A stretch of DNA of 52,839 nt from Bifidobacteriaceae bacterium (GCA_031278655.1 JAITJZ010000074.1:1-52839), one strand, 5' to 3'. Counted from the stretch's first letter, positions 34,467-45,869 are shown. A program made the numbers and translations. Notes: a model not told the origin generated them from the sequence alone.

Positions 34467-35372
34467 CTAGGTTCCCCACCCCGCCAGATGGGCGGCGATC
34501 AACGCCACGACCGTGCCCTCGGCCGCGTATTCGTACCATTGCACCCGGCTGACCAAGGCGAAGGCTTGGGGGCGGCGGATGAAGCGGAGCGATTGCCAAA
34601 CCAGCCAGGCGTAGGCTCCGGCGACGGCGATCACCGCCCAAGGATACAGTTTCCAAACCAGGTACGAGGTTGTCGCCAGGTCGGCCGCCATGACGCCCAG
34701 AATGAATAGAACCGGCCGTCTGACACCGAACAGTTTGGAATAGGTGGTGTATTCCGTCTCGTCTTCCGGGGCTCGGATTTTGCGCGCGATTTCCCAGATC
34801 AGGCCGGGGAAGTAGAGGGTCAGCGCGATGGCAGCGTTGGGGAGGGTGATGAGCGGCACATCGTATTTGTGGCAGGCGAAGGAGATCACGTAAAGATTCA
34901 TCACAATCTGGACCGGATTGTGCGTTATCAGCGCCAGCGGCAGGCTCGGCTGGATTTTGGCCTTGGCGAAGAACCAGAGCGACATGGCGGTGCCGTAAAC
35001 CGCCAGGAAGGCGAACCAGGCCAGGTTGTTCATCAGGGCCACATTCAGGCCGATGACGGGCAGGTCGACGGCCGCCAGCAGGACGGCCAAGTCCAGGCGG
35101 TGCACCCGGCCGGAGGGCAGGGCGCGGTCCGGGAAGAGCCGTTGGTCGCTGTGGAAGTCCTTGAAGTCGTCCGCGATCCGCAGTGTCAGGAGAAAGGCGA
35201 AGATCGTCAGCGTGCCGACGGCCTCCTGCCAGCCCAGGCGGATCGGGCCGATCTGGGTTTGATTGGTCAGTAGGACCAAGAAGTAGATCTCGAAGAACAG
35301 CACCGCCGCCAATCCCAGCCGGGGGAGGACCGGGTACATCTCCTTGAGGTAGACGCGCAGGCGTTTGGGCAC
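34467..35372 (-). CDS. UbiA-family prenyltransferase
   Basis: First gene of the six-gene lipid operon. UbiA enzymes are membrane proteins that move a prenyl group from a polyprenyl diphosphate to an aromatic ring or to a glycerol-phosphate lipid. The first Asp-rich motif is clear: RIADDFKDFHSDQRLFPDRALPSG, near residue 65. The second is acidic but divergent: RKIRAPEDETEYTTYSKLFG, near 205. About eight hydrophobic segments fit. I place the start at GTG 35372 (VPKRLRVYLKEM, 301 residues) because the longer frame runs through the divergent promoter region; the ribosome binding site there is weak, so the start is uncertain. The acceptor cannot be told from the sequence. Confidence 0.82.
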   Translation of the reverse strand: MPKRLRVYLKEMYPVLPRLGLAAVLFFEIYFLVLLTNQTQIGPIRLGWQEAVGTLTIFAFLLTLRIADDFKDFHSDQRLFPDRALPSGRVHRLDLAVLLAAVDLPVIGLNVALMNNLAWFAFLAVYGTAMSLWFFAKAKIQPSLPLALITHNPVQIVMNLYVISFACHKYDVPLITLPNAAIALTLYFPGLIWEIARKIRAPEDETEYTTYSKLFGVRRPVLFILGVMAADLATTSYLVWKLYPWAVIAVAGAYAWLVWQSLRFIRRPQAFALVSRVQWYEYAAEGTVVALIAAHLAGWGT

Positions 35373-35581
35373 GCCCGCCAGGTTAGCGCCAGGTCGGCGC
35401 CGCCGCCCAACTCCGGGGCCGACCCTCTGGTTGCGGTCAAGAGCGCGCCAAGGACAAGGGATAATTGGGTTCATTGTCGGTGCATTTACTTTGACGTCAA
35501 AGAGGTAGTAGAGTTTACTTTGACGTCGAGATATTTGCGAGGGCGCGCCGGCGACGGGGCGTCCGGAAAGGGAAGCACAAC
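35373..35581. promoter_or_regulatory. Divergent promoter region between the lipid operon and acnA
   Basis: A 209-base AT-richer gap. It holds two direct repeats of TTTACTTTGACGTC at 35485-35498 and 35514-35527 (29 bases apart). The first extends into a perfect 14-base palindrome, CTTTGACGTCAAAG (35489-35502). This looks like an operator for a dimeric regulator, and could act on acnA, on the ubiA operon, or on both. The acnA ribosome binding site is the GGAAAGGGAAG run ending a few bases before the start. Confidence 0.65.
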
Positions 35582-38332
<2,751 letters not shown>

Positions 38333-38707
38333 GCACCCGGCCGGTTTCGGGGCGCCGGGCAACGCCGCCAGCGCCATTGACGCCGATGCCGTCGGTGCCG
38401 CCGGTGCCGCCGGCGCCGTCGATGTCCGATGCCGCGCGGTCGCCTTGGGTCGCGCGGTCGCCTTGGGTCGCGCGGCCGGCTTGGGTCGCCCGGCCGGCTT
38501 GGGGCGCCCGGCCGGCTTGGGCCCCGCTGGACGGGGCAGCGGGACTGGCGCGGCGGCATCGGGCGGCTTGGCGGCAAAACCGGTCCTGCGGCCTTACCAT
38601 TGAAACTCGGCCGCCCGCCGCGGCGGCCAGTGATAGCAGAAAGGTGCCAGCCTTTGAACGCTGCGCGCAGAGACCCGGGCCGAGGCCGAACTCGACCGCC
38701 GGGGACG
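38333..38707 (+). other. Gap between acnA and dxs
   Basis: No gene supported. It contains GCC-rich runs, three copies of CCGATGCCG/CGGCATCGG (38383, 38426, 38554), an 18-bp tandem array and a possible ribosome binding site (agaaaggtg near 38638). An open frame runs through it in phase with dxs, but that part shows no similarity to DXS and is repeat-derived. Confidence 0.7.
38434..38523. repeat. 18-bp tandem array, five copies
   Basis: Units GCGCGGTCGCCTTGGGTC (twice), then GCGCGGCCGGCTTGGGTC and two further variants, start at 38434, 38452, 38470, 38488 and 38506. It lies upstream of dxs and, because 18 is a multiple of three, keeps an open frame that could mislead start calling. Confidence 0.9.
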
Positions 38708-40579
38708 GTGTTGGCCCAGGTGACGGGGCCGGCCAGCCTCAAGAAGCTGGCCCCGGAGCTGGTCGATGACCTGGCGGCGGACATCCGCGACTTCCTGGTC
38801 GACAAGGTCGCCAAAGCTGGCGGCCACCTGGGGCCGAACCTCGGCGTGGTCGAACTGACGATCGCCCTGCACCGGGTCTTCGACTCGCCGCGCGACACCC
38901 TGCTGTTCGACACCGGGCACATCGCCTACGTCCACAAAATCCTGACCGGGCGCCAGGAATTCGACCGGCTGCGCCAGGCGGGCGGGCTCTCCGGGTACCC
39001 GGCGCGGGCCGAATCCGTCCACGACGTCATCGAGAACACGCACGCCTCAGCCGGCCTGTCGTGGGCGGCCGGGATCGCGGCCGGCCGGCGCCTGGCGGGG
39101 CAGTCCGACCGCTTCACCGTCGTGGTGGTCGGGGACGGCGCGCTGACCGGCGGGATGAGCTGGGAGGCGCTCAACAACATCGCCGAATCGGACCAGGGGC
39201 GCCTGGTGGTCGTGATCAACGACAACGGCCGGTCTTACGCGCCGACCATCGGCGGGCTGGCCAACCACCTCTCGGGCTTGCGCACCGCGCCTCATTACGA
39301 GCGCGTCCTGGGCTGGGGCAAGCGGCAACTGCGCTCGCACGGCGGCTGGTTCGGGCGCTTCCTCTACGGTGCCCTGCACGGCCTCAAGAAGGGTGTCAAG
39401 GACGTGGTGGCGCCGCAGGCGCTGTTCGAGGACCTGGGCCTGAAGTACATCGGCGCGGTCGACGGCCACGACGAGGCCGCCGTCGAACGGGCGCTGAACC
39501 AGGCCAAGGCCTTCGGCGGGCCGGTCCTGGTCCACGTCATCACCGAGAAGGGGCGCGGTTATGTGCCCGCCGAGGGCCACGGCCCCGACCGCTTCCACTC
39601 CGTCGGCCGCATCCACCCGGAAACCGGCCTGCCCCTGGAGCCCTCGCGTTTTGGCTGGTCATCGGTGTTCTCTGATGAGTTGGTGCGGATCGGCCGCGCC
39701 GATCCGAAGGTCGTCGCCATCACCGCCGCGATGCTCGAGCCGGTTGGCCTGGTGCCGTTCGCGGCCGAGTTCCCGGATCGTGTCTTCGACGTCGGCATAG
39801 CCGAGCAGCACGCCGCCGCCCTGGCGGCCGGGCTGGCCTACGCCGGCCTGCACCCGGTCGTGGCCGTCTACGCCACCTTCCTCAACCGCGCCTTCGACCA
39901 GGTGTTGATGGACTGCGCCCTGCACCGGGCGGGCGTCACCTTTGTCCTCGACCGCGCCGGGATCACCGGCGCGGACGGCCCCAGCCACAACGGGCAATGG
40001 GATTTGGCGTTGTTCCGGCTGGTGCCGGGGTTGCGTTTGGCGGCGCCGCGCGACGCGTCGGCGCTGCGCCGGTTGCTGCGCCAGGCCGTCGCCGTCCAGG
40101 ACGCGCCCACCGTTGTGCGTTACCCCAAGGGTCCGATGCCGCGCGACATCCCCGCGATTGGACGTCAAGAGGGGTTGGAGGTGCTTTCCCGGACGGGTCC
40201 CAATCCGTTGGTGTTGCTGGTGGCGGTCGGTTCTGAGGCGGCCACGGCGTTGGCGGCGGCCGAGTTGCTGAAGGAGCGCGGCGTTGCCGCCACGGTGGTC
40301 GATCCGGGTTGGGTCTACCCGGTGGCCGGCGGCCTGCCGCGGCTGGCGGCCGCTCACGAGCTGGTCGTGACCGTCGAGGACGGCATGGTCTGCGGGGGAG
40401 CGGGCGAGGCGATCGCCCGCGCCATCGCCGCCGAAGGCTTGACCTTGCCGGTGGTGACCTGCGGCTTGCCGAAGGCGTTCTTGGCCCACGGCGCCCGCCG
40501 GTCGATCGCTGAAGCCCACGGTTTGACCGCGCAGGGGGTGGCGGCCCGCGCGCTGGCCGCCATGCCGGCCGCCATCTGA
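38708..40579 (+). CDS. dxs: 1-deoxy-D-xylulose-5-phosphate synthase
   Basis: First enzyme of the MEP isoprenoid pathway: pyruvate plus glyceraldehyde 3-phosphate give DXP, with TPP. Signatures: GGHLGPNLGVVELTIALHRVF near residue 38, DTGHIAYVHKIL near 63, the TPP motif GDGALTGGMSWEALNNI near 142, and DRAGITGADGPSHNGQWDLA near 415. From the GTG at 38708 the protein (623 residues) begins VLAQVTGPASLKKLAPEL, which fits the family. A TTG at 38654 with AAAGG upstream is an alternative adding 18 residues. Its isoprenoid product line could feed the UbiA enzyme of the lipid operon 3 kb away; this is inference. Confidence 0.95.
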   Translation: MLAQVTGPASLKKLAPELVDDLAADIRDFLVDKVAKAGGHLGPNLGVVELTIALHRVFDSPRDTLLFDTGHIAYVHKILTGRQEFDRLRQAGGLSGYPARAESVHDVIENTHASAGLSWAAGIAAGRRLAGQSDRFTVVVVGDGALTGGMSWEALNNIAESDQGRLVVVINDNGRSYAPTIGGLANHLSGLRTAPHYERVLGWGKRQLRSHGGWFGRFLYGALHGLKKGVKDVVAPQALFEDLGLKYIGAVDGHDEAAVERALNQAKAFGGPVLVHVITEKGRGYVPAEGHGPDRFHSVGRIHPETGLPLEPSRFGWSSVFSDELVRIGRADPKVVAITAAMLEPVGLVPFAAEFPDRVFDVGIAEQHAAALAAGLAYAGLHPVVAVYATFLNRAFDQVLMDCALHRAGVTFVLDRAGITGADGPSHNGQWDLALFRLVPGLRLAAPRDASALRRLLRQAVAVQDAPTVVRYPKGPMPRDIPAIGRQEGLEVLSRTGPNPLVLLVAVGSEAATALAAAELLKERGVAATVVDPGWVYPVAGGLPRLAAAHELVVTVEDGMVCGGAGEAIARAIAAEGLTLPVVTCGLPKAFLAHGARRSIAEAHGLTAQGVAARALAAMPAAI

Positions 40580-40618
40580 GCTGGGCGCTGTCGCGGCGTC
40601 AGCCGGCCGGGCCCGGCG

Positions 40619-41968
40619 TCAGTCGGCCGGGTCGGCGCTCCCCGGCTGATCTGGGCGCACAGGGAGATCTGGGCTCACAGGGAGATCCGGGCTCCCCGGA
40701 AGATCGGGGCGCACCAGGTGATCTGGGCTCACAGGGAGATCGGGGCGCGGCCGGGGTTTGGGGTGACGCGGGGGATCGGGATGATCGCGGATGGCGGCGG
40801 CCACGATCGGCGCGACCGCCTCGATCTGCCAGCCGCGGGCGCCGCCCGCGGCCATCGCCTCGGCCACCGCCTGCGGGGCCTTGAACACCACCGAGCGAAC
40901 CAGGTCTGGCTGCATCAGGTTCTCGACCGGAATCTGTTCGGCCTCGGACAGCTCCGCCAACTGCGCCTTGACCTGAGCCATGCGCGCGGCCGCGGCCGGG
41001 TGGCGCACGTGCCACTGCCGGATCGGCGGCAACTGGTCGTGGCTCGGCCCGCGCAAGGTTGGCCAAGCCGTCGGCGGCAAGGCCAAGGCCTCGGCCACGG
41101 CCGCCCACCAATAGTCCTTGAGCTTGGTCTGGCGGTGCCCGTTGAAAGGCGGGATCGCGGCCAGGGCCTCGCAGGACGTCGGCATCGCCTGGGCCGCCGC
41201 GATGATGGCCCGGTCCGGCAGCACGCGCCCTGGGAAAACGTCACGCCTGGCCCCCAGCCGGTCGCGGGCCTCCCACAGCGAGCGCACCACCGCCAACTGG
41301 CGGCGGTCCTTCAGGCTGTGGCGGCCGCTGGTCCGCCGCCAAGGCTCCGGGCGCGGGGCGGGCGGCGCCGCCGCCAGCACCGCCCGGGCCTCGGCCTGAG
41401 CGATCTCCAGTTTCCCGGCCGCCTCCAGCTCGCGTTCGAGCACGTCGCGGACGTCGACCAAGACGGCCACGTCCAAGGCGGCGTAGTTGAGCCAAGCCCT
41501 CGGCAGCGGGCGGAGCGACCAGTCCTGCGCCGAATGCTCCTTGGCCAAGCCCAGCCCAAGCGTGCGCGCCACCACCGCCGCCAGGCCCACGCGCGGCGCC
41601 CCAAGGATGCGTGAGGCCAACTCGGTGTCGAAGATCAAGGCCGGGTCGAGGCCGCATTCGCGCAGACAGGGCAGGTCCTGGGAGGCGGCGTGGAAAACCC
41701 ATTCGACGTCCGCCAGCGCGCGGTCAACCGAACTGAGGTCCGGCAGGGCGCGGGCGTCGATCAAAACGATCCCGGTCCCGCGCCGGAACAATTGCACCAA
41801 TTCGGCCCGCGCCTGGTAACGGAAACCGCTGGCCCGCTCGGAATCGGCGGCCACCGGCCCCGTGCCCTGCGACAGGAGCTCCACCGCCTCGGCCAGGGCC
41901 CGGCGGGTGTTGGTCACGGGCGGCACGCCGGTCGGCGGCGTGTTGAGCGGGAGAATCGATTCAGTCAT
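40619..41968 (-). CDS. rnd: Ribonuclease D-like 3'-5' exonuclease with repeat tail
   Basis: A DEDDy exonuclease plus HRDC domain, acting on RNA 3' ends. Exo I is VAADSERASGFRY (Asp and Glu near residues 42-44), Exo II HAASQDLPCL near 93 and Exo III YAALDVAVL near 162. HRDC-like sequence covers about 210-300. The last 50 residues or so are a Pro/Asp-rich tail of six-residue repeats (SPDLPV type), encoded by an 18-bp minisatellite. At 449 residues it is longer than E. coli RNase D (375), but actinobacterial forms are usually a little over 400. It is convergent with dxs and upstream of no obvious partner; the acnA-dxs-rnd-DUF3000 order is a common actinobacterial arrangement. Confidence 0.9.
   Translation of the reverse strand: MTESILPLNTPPTGVPPVTNTRRALAEAVELLSQGTGPVAADSERASGFRYQARAELVQLFRRGTGIVLIDARALPDLSSVDRALADVEWVFHAASQDLPCLRECGLDPALIFDTELASRILGAPRVGLAAVVARTLGLGLAKEHSAQDWSLRPLPRAWLNYAALDVAVLVDVRDVLERELEAAGKLEIAQAEARAVLAAAPPAPRPEPWRRTSGRHSLKDRRQLAVVRSLWEARDRLGARRDVFPGRVLPDRAIIAAAQAMPTSCEALAAIPPFNGHRQTKLKDYWWAAVAEALALPPTAWPTLRGPSHDQLPPIRQWHVRHPAAAARMAQVKAQLAELSEAEQIPVENLMQPDLVRSVVFKAPQAVAEAMAAGGARGWQIEAVAPIVAAAIRDHPDPPRHPKPRPRPDLPVSPDHLVRPDLPGSPDLPVSPDLPVRPDQPGSADPAD
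40648..40755. repeat. 18-bp minisatellite in the 3' end of rnd
   Basis: Six units of GATCTGGGCTCACAGGGA and variants start at 40648, 40666, 40684, 40702, 40720 and 40738. They encode the repeated hexapeptide tail of the RNase D-like protein. Confidence 0.9.
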
Positions 41969-42024
41969 GTCGTTCTAAGCCTATGCCACCAGTGCGGACG
42001 TCCGCCGCGTAGCCGCCTTGGGGG

Positions 42025-42594
42025 TCAACGCCGCCTCAGCGGTATGACGTCATCGGGCAGCACTTCAACCCCCCCGAGCTTGGCCAAGAACCGCAACCAG
42101 GCCGTCAACTGGCCCCCGGCGTCGGGGCCGCCAGGCGTCCAGGAGGCGCGGACCTCGACGCCGACCGACGTGCCGCGCATTCTCAGGCCCCCGAACGATT
42201 CGGACAGCGTGCGCGTGACCGTGCCCGCCAAGTGGCCCATCACCAGTGATTCGATGTCGAGCGACTCGGCCAGGTAGCTCCAGGCGACCTCGGCCAGGAA
42301 GGGGTCGTCGCCCAGCTCCGGCTCCAACTCGGCGCGGCCAACCGTCACAATCCGGAAGTCGCCCTCCCAGACCGGATGGCCGTCAGGCTCGTGCAGCACC
42401 ACGAACGAGCCGGACGACTGGTCGGCGTCTTCCTCGCCGGGGAAGCGAGCCTCGATCGCCACGGCGAATGGCGCCGCCCGGATTGGCGCGGGGATTTCCT
42501 CAAGGACCGCTTGGCCGGGCAGCTCGGCCCGGCGGATCGACTCGAGCGCTTCGACGAAGCGCGCCGGCGGCGGTGCGTGCGAGGGCCTTTCCAC
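42025..42594 (-). CDS. DUF3000 protein
   Basis: A conserved actinobacterial protein of unknown function. Recognisable family segments are LEEIPAPIRAAPFAVAIEA, GSFVVLHEPDGHPVWEGDFRIVTVGRAELEPELGDDP (near 60-100, split by position) and LGGVEVLPDDVIPLR at the end. I suggest the GTG at 42594 (189 residues) because sequence upstream of it is repetitive and not conserved, but the start is uncertain and a longer frame reaches 42699. No signal peptide or membrane helix is seen. It follows on the same strand as rnd, with rnd located downstream (56-base gap), a common pairing in this phylum. Confidence 0.75.
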   Translation of the reverse strand: MERPSHAPPPARFVEALESIRRAELPGQAVLEEIPAPIRAAPFAVAIEARFPGEEDADQSSGSFVVLHEPDGHPVWEGDFRIVTVGRAELEPELGDDPFLAEVAWSYLAESLDIESLVMGHLAGTVTRTLSESFGGLRMRGTSVGVEVRASWTPGGPDAGGQLTAWLRFLAKLGGVEVLPDDVIPLRRR

Positions 42595-42713
42595 GTCTTG
42601 AACGCTACGCGGCCCGCCGTCGGCCGCGGTGTTCCCACGCCGCGAACCCCGCAAGCCGCGCCCCAAGCCGGCCCGCCGGCGGGCGCGGCTCAGCGGCACA
42701 GCGGCTCAGCGGC

Positions 42714-43199
42714 TCAGGAGAGGAGTTTGGTGGTGCCGGAATAGAAGTGGATCACGGGCACGCCGAGCGCGCGGCGGGCCTTGGCCGACCAGTCCTCGTG
42801 GAGCGCGTCGCCAATCAGATGCGGCCGGGTCACAAAGACCACCGCCGAGGGCTTGCTTGAGGCGATGACCTGCACCAGGGCCGCGATCGGGTCGCCGGGG
42901 ACGGCTTCGCCGTCGGCTTTGAGGCCGGCGGCGCGCAATTCGGCCAGGGACTCGCGCAGAACCGCCGACGCCCGCCGCAGGCTGCCCGCGTCCGGGTCGT
43001 GGCCGCCCAATGTGGCCCAGGCGTCCGCCAGTTCGCCCAGCACCAGGTGATCCATGGCCGCGCGCAGCCTCGGTTCTGGGTCGGCGATGGGCGCCAGCAC
43101 CTGAACAAAGGTGTCGGCCCCGTAAAGCCCCACCATTTGATCGACGTCGGAGCGCGCCAGCGGGGTGTCGACTAGGACGGCGATGTTCCCTGATGCCAT
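42714..43199 (-). CDS. Small conserved protein, universal-stress-like
   Basis: 161 residues, function unknown. It starts [25 protein letters not shown], has a central SLAELRAAGLKADGEAVPGDPIAALVQVI segment and a VVFVTRPH strand, and ends in GVPVIHFYSGTTKLL. The alternating beta/alpha pattern (a strand at the start, a strand before the final loop) is reminiscent of nucleotide-binding universal stress proteins, but the classical G-x2-G-x9-G-S/T motif is not evident. Its start lies 28 bases inside the end of folA, so it belongs to the thyA-folA transcription unit. Confidence 0.6.
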   Translation of the reverse strand: MASGNIAVLVDTPLARSDVDQMVGLYGADTFVQVLAPIADPEPRLRAAMDHLVLGELADAWATLGGHDPDAGSLRRASAVLRESLAELRAAGLKADGEAVPGDPIAALVQVIASSKPSAVVFVTRPHLIGDALHEDWSAKARRALGVPVIHFYSGTTKLLS

Positions 43200-43810
43200 C
43201 TCTCAAACCTATACCGCAGCGACGAGGCGCTGGTCAGCCAGCCGGCGGCCGGTTGGCGCCGGGTCAGGCGCCAGGCGGCGCCCAGGGCCGGGGCATGGGT
43301 GTCGCCGTCCACGTCCAGGTCGATGACGGTCATCTCGGCCAGGGTCGCCAGCGGCTCGAACAGCCGGTAGACCTGGCCGCCGCCGATCACCCAGAGCGGC
43401 CCGGCCAGGCCGCTGGCGCTGGCGGCGGCGAGGGCCTCGGCCACGTCGCCGACGCCTGTCGCGCCCGATGCCGTCCAGTCGCGCCGCCGGGTCAACACCA
43501 GGTTGGCGCGCCCCGGCAGGGGACGGAACGCCTCCGGCAGCGCCTCCCAGGTGGCGCGGCCCATCACCACCGGATGACCGGCGGTCAAGGACTTGAAGCG
43601 GCGCAGATCCTCCGGCAGGCGCCAGGGCATCGCCCCGTCGCGCCCGATCACCCCGCCGCTGGTCTGCGCCCAGATCAAAGCCACCGCCAGCCCAGCCGCG
43701 CCGCCCGCGCCGACCGCGCCGTCCGCCCCAGCCGCGCCGTCCGCGCCAGCCGCGCCGTCCGCCCGGTCCGCGCCAGCCGCGCCAGCCGCCTCGGCGGGCC
43801 CCAGAGTCAC
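43172..43810 (-). CDS. folA: Dihydrofolate reductase with repeat-rich N-terminus
   Basis: Reduces dihydrofolate to tetrahydrofolate with NADPH, renewing the cofactor used up by thymidylate synthase. Motifs: [22 protein letters not shown] near residue 55 (substrate Asp/Glu region), [12 protein letters not shown] near 80, LVLTRRRDW near 105 and [12 protein letters not shown] near 140. The start is a GTG that overlaps the thyA stop as GTGA, indicating coupling. About 40 extra residues (AGADGAAG-type repeats) precede the first conserved strand, encoded by imperfect 15-bp-like repeats at about 43688-43795. They would be a flexible N-terminal tail. Confidence 0.93.
   Translation of the reverse strand: MTLGPAEAAGAAGADRADGAAGADGAAGADGAVGAGGAAGLAVALIWAQTSGGVIGRDGAMPWRLPEDLRRFKSLTAGHPVVMGRATWEALPEAFRPLPGRANLVLTRRRDWTASGATGVGDVAEALAAASASGLAGPLWVIGGGQVYRLFEPLATLAEMTVIDLDVDGDTHAPALGAAWRLTRRQPAAGWLTSASSLRYRFERWHQGTSPS
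43688..43795. repeat. Minisatellite at the 5' end of folA
   Basis: Imperfect CCAGCCGCGCCGTCCGCC-type units (15 to 18 bases). They encode Ala/Gly/Asp repeats at the FolA N-terminus on the minus strand. Confidence 0.75.
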
Positions 43811-44604
43811 ACCGCCACCTGCGCCTTGATGGCCGGATGGTGCTGGTAATCGGGGAAGGCGAAATCCGACAACTGGTACTCGAACAAGGACGGCGCCCGG
43901 CGCAGCTCAAGGTGCGGCGGCGGATAGGGCTCGCGGCTGAGCTGGAGGCGGACCTGGTCGAAGTGGTTGGCGTAGATGTGGCAGTCGCCGCCGGTCCAAA
44001 CGAATTCGCCGACCTCCAAATCGGTCTGCTGGGCCACCATGTGCGTCAGCAGCGAATAGGAGGCGATGTTGAACGGCACTCCCAGGAACAGATCGGCGCT
44101 GCGCTGATAGAGCTGGCAGGACAACCGCCCATCGGCGACATAGAACTGGAACAGCAGGTGGCAGGGCGGCAGCGCCATCTCTTCCAACTGGCCAACGTTC
44201 CAGGCCGAGACGATCATCCGGCGCGAGTCGGGCTGGCGCCGGAGCGACTCCAGCACCTGCGAGATCTGGTCGATGGCGCGCCCGTCCGCCGCCGGCCAGG
44301 AGCGCCACTGGACGCCGTAGACCGGCCCCAACTCGCCGTCCGGCGCCGCCCATTCGTTCCAGATGCGCACGCCTTGCTCCTGGAGCGGGCGGACGTTGTG
44401 ACCGCCGTCCAAGAACCACAACAACTCGGCGATGACCGATTTCAGGTGCACCCGTTTGGTTGTGACCAGGGGGAACCCCGCCGCCAGGTCGAAGCGCAGT
44501 TGCTGGCCGAAGAGCGAACGGGTGCCGGTGGCGGTGCGGTCGGTCTTGACGGCGCCGCGCGCCATCACTTCCGCCAGCAAGGCCTCATAGGGTGGCCGAG
44601 TCAC
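43807..44604 (-). CDS. thyA: Thymidylate synthase
   Basis: Converts dUMP to dTMP using methylene-tetrahydrofolate. 265 residues, the usual ThyA length. Catalytic Cys lies in [12 protein letters not shown] near residue 147; other signatures are [20 protein letters not shown] near 20, [11 protein letters not shown] near 58 and [22 protein letters not shown] near 170-190. It is coupled to folA by a four-base overlap, giving a classic dTMP/folate pair. The yigZ-like gene lies immediately upstream on the same strand, 13 bases away. Confidence 0.97.
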   Translation of the reverse strand: MTRPPYEALLAEVMARGAVKTDRTATGTRSLFGQQLRFDLAAGFPLVTTKRVHLKSVIAELLWFLDGGHNVRPLQEQGVRIWNEWAAPDGELGPVYGVQWRSWPAADGRAIDQISQVLESLRRQPDSRRMIVSAWNVGQLEEMALPPCHLLFQFYVADGRLSCQLYQRSADLFLGVPFNIASYSLLTHMVAQQTDLEVGEFVWTGGDCHIYANHFDQVRLQLSREPYPPPHLELRRAPSLFEYQLSDFAFPDYQHHPAIKAQVAV

Positions 44605-44617
44605 CCAGCCATGGTAG

Positions 44618-45217
44618 CTAACCGGCGCGCAAGCCGGCGGCCGCCAGGGCCGCCTTCAGGGCCGGCTCCAGCTCCGGCGGGAACGTCAGTTCCAGCGTCG
44701 TCACTTCGCCGTACGCCACTTGTCCGATGCCGAGCGCCGGGTTGGCGGCGCCGAAGTTGCGCAAGAGGTTCTCGACTCGCCCAACTTGGTGGGCCGGGAC
44801 CTGGATCGCCAGGCGGCGCCGGGGGGAGTCGGACCGCCATTCGGCCAGGGCCACGGCCGCCGCCACACCCCCGGCGTAAGCCCTGATCAGGCCGCCGCGC
44901 CCGAGGAGGACCCCGCCGAAGTAGCGCGTGCAGACGGCCAGCACATCGGTGACTTGCTCACGGCGCAGGACCTCCAGCATGGGCGCCCCAGCCGTGCCCG
45001 CTGGTTCGCCGTCGTCGCTGGAACGTTGGACGACGGCATCGGACCCCAAAATCATGGCGTAGGCGTGGTGGCGGGCGGCGTGGTGGCGCTTGCGGACGGC
45101 GGCGAGCTGCGCCTTGGCGGCGGCGGCGTCCCTGGCCGGGATCAGCCGAGTGATGAAGCGCGACTTCTTGACCAGTTCTTCGGCGGCGACTTCATGCGCG
45201 AGGTGTCTGAGCCCCAT
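44618..45217 (-). CDS. yigZ: YigZ/IMPACT-family protein
   Basis: 199 residues from the ATG at 45217. The UPF0029/IMPACT N-terminal domain shows [14 protein letters not shown] near residue 18, [11 protein letters not shown] near 48, [15 protein letters not shown] near 67 and [20 protein letters not shown] near 95, followed by the C-terminal DUF1949-like domain. YigZ relatives are soluble and linked to translation or stress control, but the bacterial role is not established. The frame could extend upstream to 45325, but that would overlap pgsA and the extra sequence is not conserved. It lies divergent from pgsA with a gap of about 50 bases. Confidence 0.88.
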   Translation of the reverse strand: MGLRHLAHEVAAEELVKKSRFITRLIPARDAAAAKAQLAAVRKRHHAARHHAYAMILGSDAVVQRSSDDGEPAGTAGAPMLEVLRREQVTDVLAVCTRYFGGVLLGRGGLIRAYAGGVAAAVALAEWRSDSPRRRLAIQVPAHQVGRVENLLRNFGAANPALGIGQVAYGEVTTLELTFPPELEPALKAALAAAGLRAG

Positions 45218-45269
45218 GAACCAAACGATATAGGGTGTTTGGGCAGCCGCTAGAGGGGAGAACTGGACA

Positions 45270-45869
45270 TTGGCTGGTGAACCGATCGAGCGCAGCGACC
45301 GGATAGTGACGGTCCCCAACGCCATCTCCGCTCTCCGGCTCTGCCTGGTGCCCGTCTTTGTCTATCTGGTCATTCATCATCAGGATGTGTGGGCGATCAC
45401 TGTGCTGGCGTTCTCGGGCGTGACCGATTGGCTGGACGGGTTGGCGGCGCGTCGGCTGCATCAGTACTCGAATCTTGGGCGCCTGTTGGACCCGGCCGCG
45501 GACCGGCTGTTCATTCTGGCGACTGTGTTTCTGCTCGGCTGGCGGGAGATTGTGCCGTGGTGGCTGGTGGCGCTGCTGGCCGCGCGCGAGGCCACCATGG
45601 GGTTGGCGCTGCTGGTGCTGAAGCGGCGGGGGATCGACCCGCCGGCGGTGGTGTTCGCGGGCAAGGCGGCTACCTTCGCACTGATGTACGCTTTTCCGTT
45701 GCTTTTGCTGGCGGAAGTGTCGTATCGCCTGGTGGCGAACGCCGCCTGGGTGCTGGGCTGGGCCTTCGCCATCTGGGGGCTGGCGCTGTACTGGGTCGCC
45801 TGCGGCGCTTACCTGATCGAGACCTATCGCGCGCTGCGCCTGGCGCGCCGGGCGGCGTCGCAGGTCTGA
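45270..45869 (+). CDS. pgsA: CDP-alcohol phosphatidyltransferase, PgsA-like
   Basis: A membrane enzyme of 199 residues. The full active-site motif is present: TDWLDGLAARRLHQYSNLGRLLDPAADRLF near residue 48-78, matching DGxxAR-x8-G-x3-D-x3-D. By family it is a phosphatidylglycerophosphate synthase-type protein, and it occupies the position of Rv1822 (pgsA2) next to the DUF881-sbp cluster. The substrate alcohol has not been proven for this branch. The start is probably TTG at 45270, with GAGGGGAG about ten bases upstream. It starts the plus-strand cluster, with the DUF881 gene one base after its stop. Confidence 0.88.
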   Translation: MAGEPIERSDRIVTVPNAISALRLCLVPVFVYLVIHHQDVWAITVLAFSGVTDWLDGLAARRLHQYSNLGRLLDPAADRLFILATVFLLGWREIVPWWLVALLAAREATMGLALLVLKRRGIDPPAVVFAGKAATFALMYAFPLLLLAEVSYRLVANAAWVLGWAFAIWGLALYWVACGAYLIETYRALRLARRAASQV

